The position numbers and the translations under genes were made by a program. From Albimonas pacifica (lineage in GTDB: Bacteria; Pseudomonadota; Alphaproteobacteria; Rhodobacterales; Rhodobacteraceae), in assembly GCF_900113695.1 (NCBI RefSeq), contig NZ_FOQH01000003.1, forward strand, positions 310,001 through 374,000: a stretch of 64,000 nucleotides of DNA, in the 5' to 3' direction. Numbering within the stretch: position 1 is the first letter of the stretch; the number at the start of each line of letters is the position of its first letter. This document shows, in pieces, positions 35,987 to 46,281 of this stretch. The notes beneath the pieces were generated by a model. That model did no database searches. It saw nothing but the letters and a program-made list of their open reading frames with translations, and was not told the origin of the DNA.

Positions 35987-36239
35987 AGGCGCCCTGCGGG
36001 CGGGCTTGGGACTGCAGGCCGGGGGGGGCGCCGGGAGACGCGGAGGCCGCTTCTGAACTCACCCAAGAACAGGCCCCGCGCCTGTCCTCCGGATCCGTCC
36101 ATCGCTGAAGATGCCTGAGCGACTCGCCCAGCCCCGTCAAGGACAAGCCCGCTTCGCGGGTCGCTGCGCGATCCTTGACGGGGCCGGGCGAGTCGCTCTT
36201 TACGGCATCAGCGACGGACGGCTCCGGAGAACAGGCGCT
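35987..36239 (-). repeat. Structured intergenic repeat, copy 4 (type A)
   Basis: This copy lies between two minus-strand genes, 29 bases upstream of the amidohydrolase start and 80 bases after the M81 gene's stop. It is the second type A copy (CTTCTGAACTCACCC). Inner hairpins are CCCGC-TTC-GCGGG and TCGC-TGC-GCGA. Two A-C mismatches in plus orientation, in the outer and the central stem, become U-G pairs on the minus strand. Here the minus strand is also the direction of both flanking genes. Confidence 0.85.
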
Positions 36240-36319
36240 CGGCGAGGGCTGCGGGCGTCGCGCCGGGGCGCCTGGGGCAGGCGCGGCGCCCCCCGGGTGG
36301 ACAGGGGGGCGCGTGAGGC

Positions 36320-37825
36320 TCAGGGCTGGAACGGGGTTCCGAGCGGGGAGGTGCGCAGGCCGGGGCGCAGGCGGGTCCAGGGCAGGGTCGCGGGGTCCAC
36401 GGCCATGGGGCCGGGGGCGGCGCAGACCAGGATGGTCTCGGCGATCGGCTGGAAGTCGGCGCGGAAGTGATTGGAGCTTTTGACGACCAGGATCTTCTCC
36501 TCCTCCGGCGGGACGCCGAGCGAGCGGAACATCTCGCGGTCGGCCATCTGCGCCTTGGTGGAGACCACCGCCACCCGGACGTCGCCGATGCGCAGCAGCG
36601 CCGACGGGCCCATGTCCATCATCCGGCCGGAGTAGTAGCCGCCCCTGGCGAGGAACCGGCCGTCGGTGAGCTTTTCGATCAGGAACTCCGCCTCGAAGGG
36701 GGCGTCGCCGGGGATCTTCGACCTGGCGCCGAGGGCCAGCCGGATGGTCGCGCCTTCGCCGGCTTCGTGGCAGGCGGCGGCGCTCGCGGGGTCGAAGATG
36801 TTGCCGATGGCGCCCGAGGCCCCGCAGGCCACCAGCGCGCGCAGCATGCCCATGGTGTCGCTGTCGCCGCCGGCGCCGGGGTTGTCCTGGGTGTCGGAGA
36901 TCACCACCGGCTTCGAGGCCGTCTCGGCGATGCGCATCGCCTCGCGCACGCCCTCCTCCGGCGTCCAGACGGGGCCGGCGAAATCGGCCTCGGCGGCCTC
37001 GACGGCCAGCGCCAGCTGCTCGGCCGCGATCTCGGCGCCGGGGCCGTAGGCGGTGATCGCCATGCCGCAGTCGGGGAAGTCCGCCGCCGGGAAGCCCATG
37101 TTGAAGCTCAGCGAGGGGCAGCGCGGGTCGGAGACGAGCTCCTCGAGCTTCTCGTAGAGGGCCTTCGCGGGGTTCTCGAAGGTGGTCTGCCAGCTGATCG
37201 CGGTCAGGAAGTCGATCTGGCGGAAGGCCTTGGCGAATTTCTCGCCCGCCAGCAGGCGGGCCATCATCCGGGCCGAGCGGCGGCCGGTCTCGGCCATGTC
37301 GACATGGGGGTAGGTGCGGTAGCTCTCCAGCACGTCGGCCATCTCGACCATCAGGGGGGTGACGTTGGCGTGGAGATCGAGCGAGACGGTGATGGGGAGC
37401 TCGGCGCCGACCTGGGCGCGGATCCGCTTGAGGATCTCGCCCTCGCCGTCGTCGAGATGCTGGGTCACCATCGCGCCATGCAGGTCGAGGCAGATGCCGT
37501 CGATCTCGCCCGCGGCCGCGATCAGCTCCAGCAGGCGGGCGGCGATGCGTTCGAACGCGTCCTCGGTGACGTGGGCGGAGGGGGAGGCCATGCAGTAGAG
37601 GGTGGGGATCACCTCCCAGCCCTCCTGCTCGCCGACCTCCATCGCGCCGCCGATGGCGGCGTTCACGCCGCGCACCTTCTCGCGCAGGTCCTCGCCCTCG
37701 GACATGCGGCCGTAGCCGCCGCCGCCGACGAAGTCCTTGTAGGCGGCGAGCGACGGGCCGAAGGTGTTGGTCTCGTGCAGGAAGCCGCCGAAGACGATCC
37801 GGGGCTTGCGGTCGGGGGCGGGCAT
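36320..37825 (-). CDS. M81-family metallopeptidase, MlrC-like
   Basis: A 501-residue protein of the MlrC (microcystinase C) family. The start of the fold, GGFLHETNTFGP, and the HGAMVTQHLDDGEG and SLDLHANVTP blocks carry the His and Asp residues typical of the zinc site. DTQDNPGAGGDSDT in the C-terminal half is a family hallmark. MlrC cleaves linearised microcystin and Adda peptides. Elsewhere the family is found beside peptide or hydantoin-type pathways, so a microcystin role should not be assumed. Its ATG overlaps the M20 stop by one base. Confidence 0.85.
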   Translation of the reverse strand: MPAPDRKPRIVFGGFLHETNTFGPSLAAYKDFVGGGGYGRMSEGEDLREKVRGVNAAIGGAMEVGEQEGWEVIPTLYCMASPSAHVTEDAFERIAARLLELIAAAGEIDGICLDLHGAMVTQHLDDGEGEILKRIRAQVGAELPITVSLDLHANVTPLMVEMADVLESYRTYPHVDMAETGRRSARMMARLLAGEKFAKAFRQIDFLTAISWQTTFENPAKALYEKLEELVSDPRCPSLSFNMGFPAADFPDCGMAITAYGPGAEIAAEQLALAVEAAEADFAGPVWTPEEGVREAMRIAETASKPVVISDTQDNPGAGGDSDTMGMLRALVACGASGAIGNIFDPASAAACHEAGEGATIRLALGARSKIPGDAPFEAEFLIEKLTDGRFLARGGYYSGRMMDMGPSALLRIGDVRVAVVSTKAQMADREMFRSLGVPPEEEKILVVKSSNHFRADFQPIAETILVCAAPGPMAVDPATLPWTRLRPGLRTSPLGTPFQP

Positions 37826-39132
37826 CACGCGGCCTCGATCTTGTTGAGCCCGCACCAGCGGGCGATGAACAGGGCGATGGTCTCGGTCACCTTCTGCACC
37901 GAGGCGAGCTCCACCTTCTCGTCGAAGCCGTGCACGTTCAGCGCCTTGGGGCCGAAGCAGACGGCGGGGATGTCGTAGTAGAGCTCGTAGAAGCGGGTGT
38001 CGGTCAGGGCGGTGGAGGAGCGCAGCTCCATTATCTCGTCGCCGAAGACGTCCGCGTAGGCCGAGGACAGGACCTCGTGCAGCTCGTCGCCGTTCTCCAG
38101 CACCCAGCCCTCGGCCTGGAAGCCGTTCCAGACCACCTCGGGCGGGTTGTTGGCGAGGAACGGGTTGTCGCGAGCCGCCGCCGCCACGCAGTCGACGATC
38201 TCCTGCTTGCAGGCGTCGAGGTCGAAGCCTGGCAGCACGCCGATGCGGCAGTCGACGTCGCACCAGGCGGGAACCGAGGAGGCCCAGTCGCCGCCCTTGA
38301 TCTTGCCGGCGTTGAAGTTCAGCGGGTGGGGCACGTCCTTCCAGACCGGATCGTCGCCCTTGCGCGCGTTCCACTCCTCCTGCAGGGCGTGGAGCTTCTT
38401 GAGCACCTCGTAGGCCGCCATGATCGCGTTCGAGCCCTCGCCCGCGACCGAGACGTGGACCGGCTTGCCGCGGACCTTGAGCTTGAACCACAGCACGCCG
38501 ACCTGGGCGTTGGAGAAGCGGTGGCCGGTGGGCTCGGGCAGGAGCGCCGCGTCGGCGCGGTAGCCGCGCTGGAGGGTGGAGAGGGCGCCGAGCCCGGTCG
38601 ATTCCTCCTCGATCACCGACTGGAAGAAGACGGGGGCCGCAGGCTCGAACCCCGCCTTGCGCAGCGCGTCGAGGGCGAAGAGCGCGCAGACCGTGCCGGC
38701 CTTCATGTCGCCCGCGCCGCGGCCGTTCATCCAGCCGTCCTTGATCGCCGGCTCGTAGGGGGGCGTCTCCCACATCTCCAGCGGGCCGACGGGGACCACG
38801 TCGAGGTGGCCCTGCAGGATCAGCGAGCGGCCCTTGACCGTCGCGGGCCGGTGCGCGCCGACCACGGTGCGGGCGCGGGAGAAGTCGCCCTCGATCGGGC
38901 CGAAGCCCTTGAGGTCCTTGAGGTCGTCGAGCTCGATCTTCCAGTCGTCGACCTCGTAGCCGCGCGCGCGCAGGGCGGCGGCGATGAAGTCCTGCGCCGG
39001 GCCTTCCTCGAAACGTTGCGAAGGGATCCTGACGAAATCGGCGAGAAACGAAGTCTCCGCCGCGAAGTTCTCGGCCACCGCGGCCACGATGGCGGCGCGG
39101 TCTGCATCATCGATAGGCAGGGGGGCGGTCAT
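37825..39132 (-). CDS. M20-family peptidase (ArgE/DapE-like deacylase)
   Basis: A 435-residue zinc peptidase starting at ATG 39132 (MTAPLPIDDADR). Metal ligands appear in ILQGHLDVVP (His, Asp), GRGAGDMKAG (bridging Asp), VIEEESTG (general-base Glu pair) and at the end. The dimerisation domain holds the VHVSVAGEGSNAI stretch. It probably removes acyl or amino-acyl groups from small peptides or N-acyl amino acids. It is operonic with the MlrC-like gene and divergent from a peptide-type ABC importer. Confidence 0.86.
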   Translation of the reverse strand: MTAPLPIDDADRAAIVAAVAENFAAETSFLADFVRIPSQRFEEGPAQDFIAAALRARGYEVDDWKIELDDLKDLKGFGPIEGDFSRARTVVGAHRPATVKGRSLILQGHLDVVPVGPLEMWETPPYEPAIKDGWMNGRGAGDMKAGTVCALFALDALRKAGFEPAAPVFFQSVIEEESTGLGALSTLQRGYRADAALLPEPTGHRFSNAQVGVLWFKLKVRGKPVHVSVAGEGSNAIMAAYEVLKKLHALQEEWNARKGDDPVWKDVPHPLNFNAGKIKGGDWASSVPAWCDVDCRIGVLPGFDLDACKQEIVDCVAAAARDNPFLANNPPEVVWNGFQAEGWVLENGDELHEVLSSAYADVFGDEIMELRSSTALTDTRFYELYYDIPAVCFGPKALNVHGFDEKVELASVQKVTETIALFIARWCGLNKIEAA

Positions 39133-39386
39133 CCGGGCGTCTCCTTGGGCAGTGCGACACAATTCGCACAGCGATACGGGGTTATTGGTTCGGACATAGA
39201 TTGACAACGCCGCGACCCACGACGCAACCTTTCTCTCGCACCTGCAAAAGGCGCCATCGAACCGCAGCGCGACGCTCCGTGGGTCGCTGCGAAAAAGAGA
39301 CAACAGCCGGAGCCGGGCGCCCGAATCCTTCCGGGGGGAAGGGGGCGCCGGCGCCCCACGGCCGGCTGACCCGACAGGAGACGCGA
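39133..39386. promoter_or_regulatory. Divergent promoter region with an inverted repeat
   Basis: This 254-base gap separates the peptidase operon from the importer operon. At 39152-39169 is GTGCGA-CACAAT-TCGCAC, a symmetric operator candidate just upstream of the M20 start. A TTGACA box at 39201-39206 could serve the importer, and the overlapping TTGTCA on the other strand the peptidases. CGACCCACG at 39213 and CGTGGGTCG at 39279 could pair in the leader RNA. Confidence 0.4.
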
Positions 39387-41006
39387 ATGTTCGACTTCCT
39401 CGCAAAGACGGGACGCCGAGCGGCGCCGCGCCGCCGGACGGCGGCCGCTCTGCTCGCCGGCGCCGCCGCCACGGCCCTGCTGGCCACGCCGCTTTCCGCG
39501 CAGACGCTCAAGGTCGTGATGCACTCGTCGCTGCGCGTGCTCGACCCGATCATCACCACCGCCTACATGTCGCGCAACCATGGCTACATGGTCTTCGACA
39601 CGCTGTTCGCGCTGGATGAAGAGTACAACATCAAGCCGCAGATGGCCGAGGGCTACACCGTCTCCGACGACGGGCTGACCTACACGATCACGCTGCGCGA
39701 CGGGCTGCTGTTCCACGACGGCGCGCCGGTCACCGCGACCGACGTGATCGCCTCGCTCAAGCGCTGGGGCGAGCGCGACGGCATGGGCCAGAAGCTGATG
39801 TCGCAGATCGCGTCCTGGGACGCGCCGGACGACAAGACCGTGGTGATCACCCTCTCCGAGCCCTACGGGCTGCTGATGGACTCGATCGCCAAGCCGTCCT
39901 CGAACGTGCCCTTCATCATGCCCGCGCGCCTGGCCGAGACCCCCTCGACCGAAGGCGTGCCGGAGCAGATCGGCTCGGGCCCGTTCAAATTCGTGCAGGA
40001 CGAGTTCCAGCCCGGCGTGAAGGCGGTCTACGAGAAGTTCGAGGAATACGTGCCCCGCGACGAGCCCCCCTCCTGGGCCTCGGGCGGCAAGGTGGTGAAG
40101 GTCGACCGCGTCGAGTGGATCGTGATGGCCGACGCCCAGACCGCCATGAACGCGATCATGTCGGGCGAGATCGACTACTGGGAGGCCCCGCCCTACGACC
40201 TGCTGCCGGTGCTGGAGACCGTGCCCGACCTGACGATCCACGTGATCAACAAGATGGGTTCGACCACCATCGGGCGCTACAACTTCCTGCACCCCCCGTT
40301 CGACGATCTGAAGGTTCGCCAGGCGGCGATGATCGCCATGAACCAGCAGGACGTCATGGACGCCATGATCGGCAACCCGGATTACTACACGATCTGCGGC
40401 GCCATGTTCATGTGCGGCACGCCCCTCGAGACCGAGGTGGGCGCCGAGGGCGTGATGGAGAAGGACGACCTCGACAAGGCCAAGGCGCTGCTGGCCGAGT
40501 CCTCCTACGACGGCACGCCGCTGGTGATCATGCACCCGACCGACGTGGGCTCGCTGCGCACGCAGCCGGTGGTGGCCGCGCAGGCGTTCCGCGACGCGGG
40601 CTTCAACGTCGACCTGCAGGCGATGGACTGGCAGACCCTGGTCGGCCGCCGCGCCTCCCAGGCGCCGATCTCCGAGAACGGCTGGAACATGTTCTTCACC
40701 ACCTGGGTGGGCGCGGACGTGTTCAACCCGATCGCCAACAACATGGTGAACGGCAAGGGCTCGGACGGCGGCTGGTTCGGCTGGCCCGACATGCCCGAGG
40801 CCGAGGAACTGCGCGACGCCTACGCCAAGGCCGCCACGGTCGAGGAGCAGAAGGAGATCGCCGAGAAGCTCCAGGCCTTCGCCTACGAGAACGCCATGTA
40901 CATCCCGCTGGGCCAGTTCACGGCTCCCGCGGCGTGGACCGGCAAGATCGAGGGCGTCCTGGACGGCCCGGCGCCGTTCTTCTGGAACATCTCGAAATCC
41001 GAGTGA
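39387..41006 (+). CDS. Peptide-type ABC transporter substrate-binding protein
   Basis: A 539-residue SBP family 5 protein (DppA/OppA type). ACAGGAG precedes the ATG. A signal peptide with twin arginines (GRRAAPRRRTAAALLAG...) ends near LSAQT (about residue 38). The domain pattern is standard, with LTYTITLRDGLLFHDGAPVTA in the first lobe. It would bind peptides or similar solutes and feed the two permeases. Two M20 peptidases and an M81 peptidase around it suggest imported peptides or acylated amino acids. Confidence 0.88.
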   Translation: MFDFLAKTGRRAAPRRRTAAALLAGAAATALLATPLSAQTLKVVMHSSLRVLDPIITTAYMSRNHGYMVFDTLFALDEEYNIKPQMAEGYTVSDDGLTYTITLRDGLLFHDGAPVTATDVIASLKRWGERDGMGQKLMSQIASWDAPDDKTVVITLSEPYGLLMDSIAKPSSNVPFIMPARLAETPSTEGVPEQIGSGPFKFVQDEFQPGVKAVYEKFEEYVPRDEPPSWASGGKVVKVDRVEWIVMADAQTAMNAIMSGEIDYWEAPPYDLLPVLETVPDLTIHVINKMGSTTIGRYNFLHPPFDDLKVRQAAMIAMNQQDVMDAMIGNPDYYTICGAMFMCGTPLETEVGAEGVMEKDDLDKAKALLAESSYDGTPLVIMHPTDVGSLRTQPVVAAQAFRDAGFNVDLQAMDWQTLVGRRASQAPISENGWNMFFTTWVGADVFNPIANNMVNGKGSDGGWFGWPDMPEAEELRDAYAKAATVEEQKEIAEKLQAFAYENAMYIPLGQFTAPAAWTGKIEGVLDGPAPFFWNISKSE

Positions 41007-41016
41007 CCTGAGCCTG

Positions 41017-41040
41017 CCCGGCCCCCGCGCGGGGGCCGGG
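41017..41040 (+). terminator. Hairpin after the binding-protein gene
   Basis: A perfect 10-bp stem (CCCGGCCCCC with GGGGGCCGGG) closes on GCGC and begins 11 bases past the stop. TTCCCCC follows. As with the phnD hairpin, it should reduce readthrough into the permease genes and protect the binding-protein message. Confidence 0.65.
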
Positions 41041-41149
41041 TTCCCCCGCCGAGCCGCGCGCCCGGGCAGGCCGCGGAGCGGCCGACCCACTCCCCCGCGC
41101 GGATCGTCCCCGCAAGAAGACGCCGCGGCTGCGAGCGAGGTTTTCCCCG

Positions 41150-42094
41150 ATGCTCTCCTACATCCTCCGGCGCGTGCTGGCGGCGATCCCGGTCATGATC
41201 TTCGTGGCCCTGTTCGTCTTCCTGCTGCTGCGCCTCTCGCCCGGCGATCCGGCCGCGATCATCGCCGGCGACACCGCCACGCCCGAACAGCTCGAGCAGA
41301 TCCGCGAGCGGCTGGGCCTGAACGACCCGCTGCTGGTGCAGTTCGCCGACTGGGGCTGGCGCCTGCTGCAGGGCGACTTCGGCGAGTCGATCCTGTCGGG
41401 CACGCCTGTCACCTCGATGATCGCCGACCGCATGGAGCCGACGATCTCGCTGGCGCTGACCACCATCGTGCTCTCGATCGTCATCGCCGTGCCGCTGGGC
41501 GTGATCGCCGCGTGGAAGCACGGCACGATCATCGACCGGGTGGTGATGGCGATCTCGGTGCTGGGCTTCTCGGTGCCGGTGTTCGTGATCGCCTACGTGC
41601 TGATCCAGGTCTTCGCGATCAACCTCAAGTGGCTGCCGGTGCAGGGCTTCACCTCGATCTTCGACGATCCGGGGACCTTCGCCCAGCGCATCACCCTGCC
41701 GACGCTGACGCTGACCTCGCTCTATATCGCGCTGATCGCGCGCATCACGCGGACCTCGATGCTCGAGACGCTGGGCGAGGACTTCGTGCGCACCGCGCGG
41801 GCCAAGGGCCTGGCGGAGCGGCGGGTGCTGATGAAGCACGCGCTGCGCAACTCGGCCGTGCCCATCGTCACCGTGATCGGCATCGGCTTCGCGCTGATCA
41901 TCTCGGGCGTGGTGGTGACCGAGTCCGTGTTCAACCTGCCGGGGATCGGCCGCCTGACCGTGGATGCGGTGCTGGCGCGCGACTACCCGGTGATCCAGGG
42001 CGTGATCCTGCTGGCCTCGCTGCTCTACGTGGGCATCAACCTGTTGATCGACATCGCCTACGTCATCCTGGACCCGAGGATCCGTTACGCATGA
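41150..42094 (+). CDS. ABC transporter permease, DppB type
   Basis: A 314-residue inner-membrane permease with six membrane segments. It starts YILRRVLAAIPVM, has the RLSPGDPAAIIAG region typical of DppB/OppB, and carries the EAA-type coupling loop in VRTARAKGLAERRVLMKHALRN. Its stop overlaps the next permease gene at ATGA (42091-42094). It pairs with the DppC-type subunit below to form the pore. Confidence 0.92.
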   Translation: MLSYILRRVLAAIPVMIFVALFVFLLLRLSPGDPAAIIAGDTATPEQLEQIRERLGLNDPLLVQFADWGWRLLQGDFGESILSGTPVTSMIADRMEPTISLALTTIVLSIVIAVPLGVIAAWKHGTIIDRVVMAISVLGFSVPVFVIAYVLIQVFAINLKWLPVQGFTSIFDDPGTFAQRITLPTLTLTSLYIALIARITRTSMLETLGEDFVRTARAKGLAERRVLMKHALRNSAVPIVTVIGIGFALIISGVVVTESVFNLPGIGRLTVDAVLARDYPVIQGVILLASLLYVGINLLIDIAYVILDPRIRYA

Positions 42095-42980
42095 CGACCG
42101 CGCCCAACTACTCGGCCGCGCCGACGCGCGGCGCCCTGATGTGGAAGCAGGCCCGCGCGATGTTCTTCGCCGGGCCGGTGACCTCGCTCGCCACCGTGGT
42201 GATGATCCTGATCGTGCTGATGGCGATCTTCGCGCCGCTGATCGCGCCGCACGATCCCATCCGCCTGAACCCGGCGATGCGGCTCAAGCCCGCCTCGGAC
42301 GAGTTCCTGCTGGGCACCGACGCCTATGGGCGCGACCTGTTCAGCCGGATCATCTACGGGGCCCGCATCTCGCTCGCCGTCGGCGTGGGGGCGGCGATCC
42401 TCTCGGTCCTGATCGGGCTGGGGATCGGCCTCGTCTCGGGGTTCTTCCGGGGGCTCGACGCGGTGCTGATGCGCATCGTCGACGGGCTGATGGCGATCCC
42501 CTCGATCCTGCTCGCCATCGCCATCGTGGCGCTGTCGGGGGCGACGCTGGGGACCGTGCTGCTCGCCATCGTGATCCCCGAGGTGCCGCGCGTGGTGCGC
42601 CTGGTCCGCTCGGTGGTGCTGTCGGCGCGGGAGGAACCCTACGTCGAGGCCGCGATCTCCGTCGGCACGCCGACCTGGAAGATCCTGACCCGGCACCTGC
42701 TGCCCAACACCATCCCGCCGCTGATCGTGCAGGGCACCTACATCTGCGCCGCCGCGATCCTGACCGAGGCGATCCTGTCGTTCCTCGGCGCCGGCATCAA
42801 CCCGGAGACCCCGACCTGGGGGAACATCATGGCCGAGGGCCGCGTCTACTTCATCATCAACCCCGGCATCATCCTGTGGCCCGGGCTGGTGCTGTCGCTG
42901 GCGATCCTGTCGGTGAACCTGGTGGGCGACTCGGTGCGCGACGCGCTCGACCCGCGCATGGCCAAGAGGGGGATCGACCG

Positions 42981-42984
<4 letters not shown>
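42091..42984 (+). CDS. ABC transporter permease, DppC type
   Basis: A 297-residue permease of the DppC/OppC family. Markers are IAPHDPIRLNPAMRLKPAS, LGTDAYGRDLFSRIIYGARISL, the coupling loop EEPYVEAAISVGTPTWKILTRHLLPN, and FLGAGINPETPTWGNIMAEGR. It overlaps both neighbours by four bases. The role is the second half of the pore of the peptide-type importer. Confidence 0.93.
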
Positions 42985-44624
<1,640 letters not shown>

Positions 44625-44632
44625 GAGCCCTC

Positions 44633-44654
44633 GCGCCGCCCTTCGGGGCGGCGC
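44633..44654 (+). terminator. Rho-independent-like terminator of the importer operon
   Basis: GCGCCGCCC-TTCG-GGGCGGCGC forms a 9-bp stem with a UUCG tetraloop, followed by TTTCAT, nine bases after the ATPase stop. The following M20 gene begins 58 bases later and may be read through or have its own start. Confidence 0.75.
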
Positions 44655-44711
44655 TTTCATGTGGCGGGCAGGGCTCCCCGCGCTTCAGAAAAGACCCCGA
44701 GGACAACCGAC

Positions 44712-45836
44712 ATGGACATCAACGCCCTTCCCTTCGACGCCGACGAGATGCTGAAGGGCCTCAACGCCTGGGTGGCTCAGGAGAGCCCCACCTGGGACGC
44801 GGGCGCGGTGAACGGGATGCTGGATCTCGCCTCCCGCGACCTGGCGGAAATGGGCTTCACGATCGAGCGGATCCCCGGCTCGATGGGCCTGGGCGACGTG
44901 CTGCGCGCCACCCAGCCGACGCACCAGAAGGCGGGCGAGAAGGGCGTCCTGATCGCCGGCCACATGGACACGGTCCACCCGGTGGGCACGCTCAGGGATC
45001 TTCCGATCCGGCGCGAGGGCGACCGCGCCTACGGCCCCGGCATCTGGGACATGAAGTCGGGCAACTACCTGTGCCTGGAGGCGATCCGCCAGCTGAAGAA
45101 GGCCGGGATCGAGACGCCCCTGCCGATCACCATCCTGTTCACCCCCGACGAGGAGATCGGCACCCCCGCCGCCCGCGGCATCATCGAGGCCGAAGCCTCC
45201 CGCGCCCGCGCGGTGCTGGTGCCCGAGCCGGGCAAGACCGGCGGCGGCGTCACCTCGGGCCGCTACGCCATCGCGCGCTTCAACCTCAAGGCGCTGGGCA
45301 TCCCCTCGCACTCCGGCGCCCGGCTGAAGGAGGGCAAGTCGGCGATCCGCGAGCTGTGCCGGCGCATCGAGCAGATCGAGGGGATGACCACCGACGACTG
45401 CACCTTCTCGGTCGGCGTGATCAAGGGCGGGCAGTGGGTGAACTGCGTCAGCTCCACCGCCTTCGGCGAGGCGCTGTCGATGGCCAAGGAGCAGGCCGAC
45501 CTCGACCGCGGCGTCGAGGCGATGCTGGCGCTCAACGAGCCGGGCGTCTTCGAGGTGACCCGCGGCGTGACGCGCCCGGTCTGGACGCTGGACGACGGCA
45601 CGCGGGAGCTGCTGGCGATGGCCGAGGCCTTCCACAAGCAGGTGGGCATGGGCTTCTCGCACGCCCCCTCGGGCGGCGGTTCGGACGGCAACTTCACCGG
45701 CGCCATGGGCGTGCCCACGATCGACGGGCTCGGCACCGAGGGCGAGGGCGGCCACACGCTGCACGAGCACATCCTGGTCCCGACCCTCGCCACCCGCGGC
45801 AAGGTGGTGGCCGGGCTGCTCGCCACCCTCGCCTGA
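44712..45836 (+). CDS. M20-family peptidase (carboxypeptidase G2-like)
   Basis: A 374-residue zinc peptidase. Ligand motifs are LIAGHMDTVHPVG (His, Asp), GPGIWDMKSG (bridging Asp), FTPDEEIGTPAAR (Glu-Glu) and the C-terminal TLHEHIL (His). The domain order fits the carboxypeptidase G2/ArgE-like branch that trims C-terminal Glu or acyl-amino acids. The second M20 enzyme in this region supports peptide or N-acyl amino acid use after import by the upstream transporter. Confidence 0.88.
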   Translation: MDINALPFDADEMLKGLNAWVAQESPTWDAGAVNGMLDLASRDLAEMGFTIERIPGSMGLGDVLRATQPTHQKAGEKGVLIAGHMDTVHPVGTLRDLPIRREGDRAYGPGIWDMKSGNYLCLEAIRQLKKAGIETPLPITILFTPDEEIGTPAARGIIEAEASRARAVLVPEPGKTGGGVTSGRYAIARFNLKALGIPSHSGARLKEGKSAIRELCRRIEQIEGMTTDDCTFSVGVIKGGQWVNCVSSTAFGEALSMAKEQADLDRGVEAMLALNEPGVFEVTRGVTRPVWTLDDGTRELLAMAEAFHKQVGMGFSHAPSGGGSDGNFTGAMGVPTIDGLGTEGEGGHTLHEHILVPTLATRGKVVAGLLATLA

Positions 45837-45848
45837 GCCGGGCCGCGG

Positions 45849-45872
45849 GCCGCCCCGCCGAGGCGGGGCGGC
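45849..45872 (+). terminator. Terminator hairpin after the M20 gene
   Basis: GCCGCCCCGCC and GGCGGGGCGGC pair over up to 11 bp with a tight GA-centred loop, followed by TCTT. It lies 12 bases past the stop and 12 bases before repeat copy 5. Confidence 0.65.
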
Positions 45873-45884
45873 TCTTGGGGCCAC

Positions 45885-46159
45885 AGGCGCCCTGCGGGCG
45901 GGCTTGGCTAGGGCGCGCCTGTTGGGGGCGTTGCGAGGGATCGGCGAGGGCGGGAGCCTCCGGCGGGCTCCTGACTCACCAAAGAACAAGCCCCGCGCCT
46001 GTCCTCCGGAGCCGTCTCTCGCTGATGGATGCCTGAGCGACTCGCCCCGGCCGGTCAAGGACAAGCCCCGCTTCGCGGGGTCGCTTCGCGATCCTTGACC
46101 GGCCGGGACGAGTCGCTCTTTCCGGCATCCGCGAGAGACGGCTCCGGAGAACAGGCGCT
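45885..46159 (-). repeat. Structured intergenic repeat, copy 5 (type B)
   Basis: This copy lies between the convergent M20 and PepSY genes. Type B leader (CCGGCGGGCTCCTGACTCAC). Inner hairpins are CCCCGC-TTC-GCGGGG and TCGC-TTC-GCGA. The central stem is CGACTCGCCCCGGCCGG with one C-A mismatch that is G-U on the minus strand. The outer stem has the TCTCTCG variant shared with copy 2, matched on its return arm. Confidence 0.85.
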
Positions 46160-46281
46160 TTGCGAGGGCTGACGGGCCGCGCGCCCGGGCGCCTGGCGCG
46201 GGCGGCGCGCGGGCGGCGGCGCGGGGGGGAGATCCCGGCGAGCGAGGCCTGCGCCTCGGCCGCCGGGACCGGGGCGGCGGC

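Noticed and set aside
36320-39132. Microcystin-degradation gene cluster
   Set aside because: Only an MlrC-like gene is present. No MlrA-like membrane protease or MlrB-like serine hydrolase occurs nearby, so the specific pathway is not supported.
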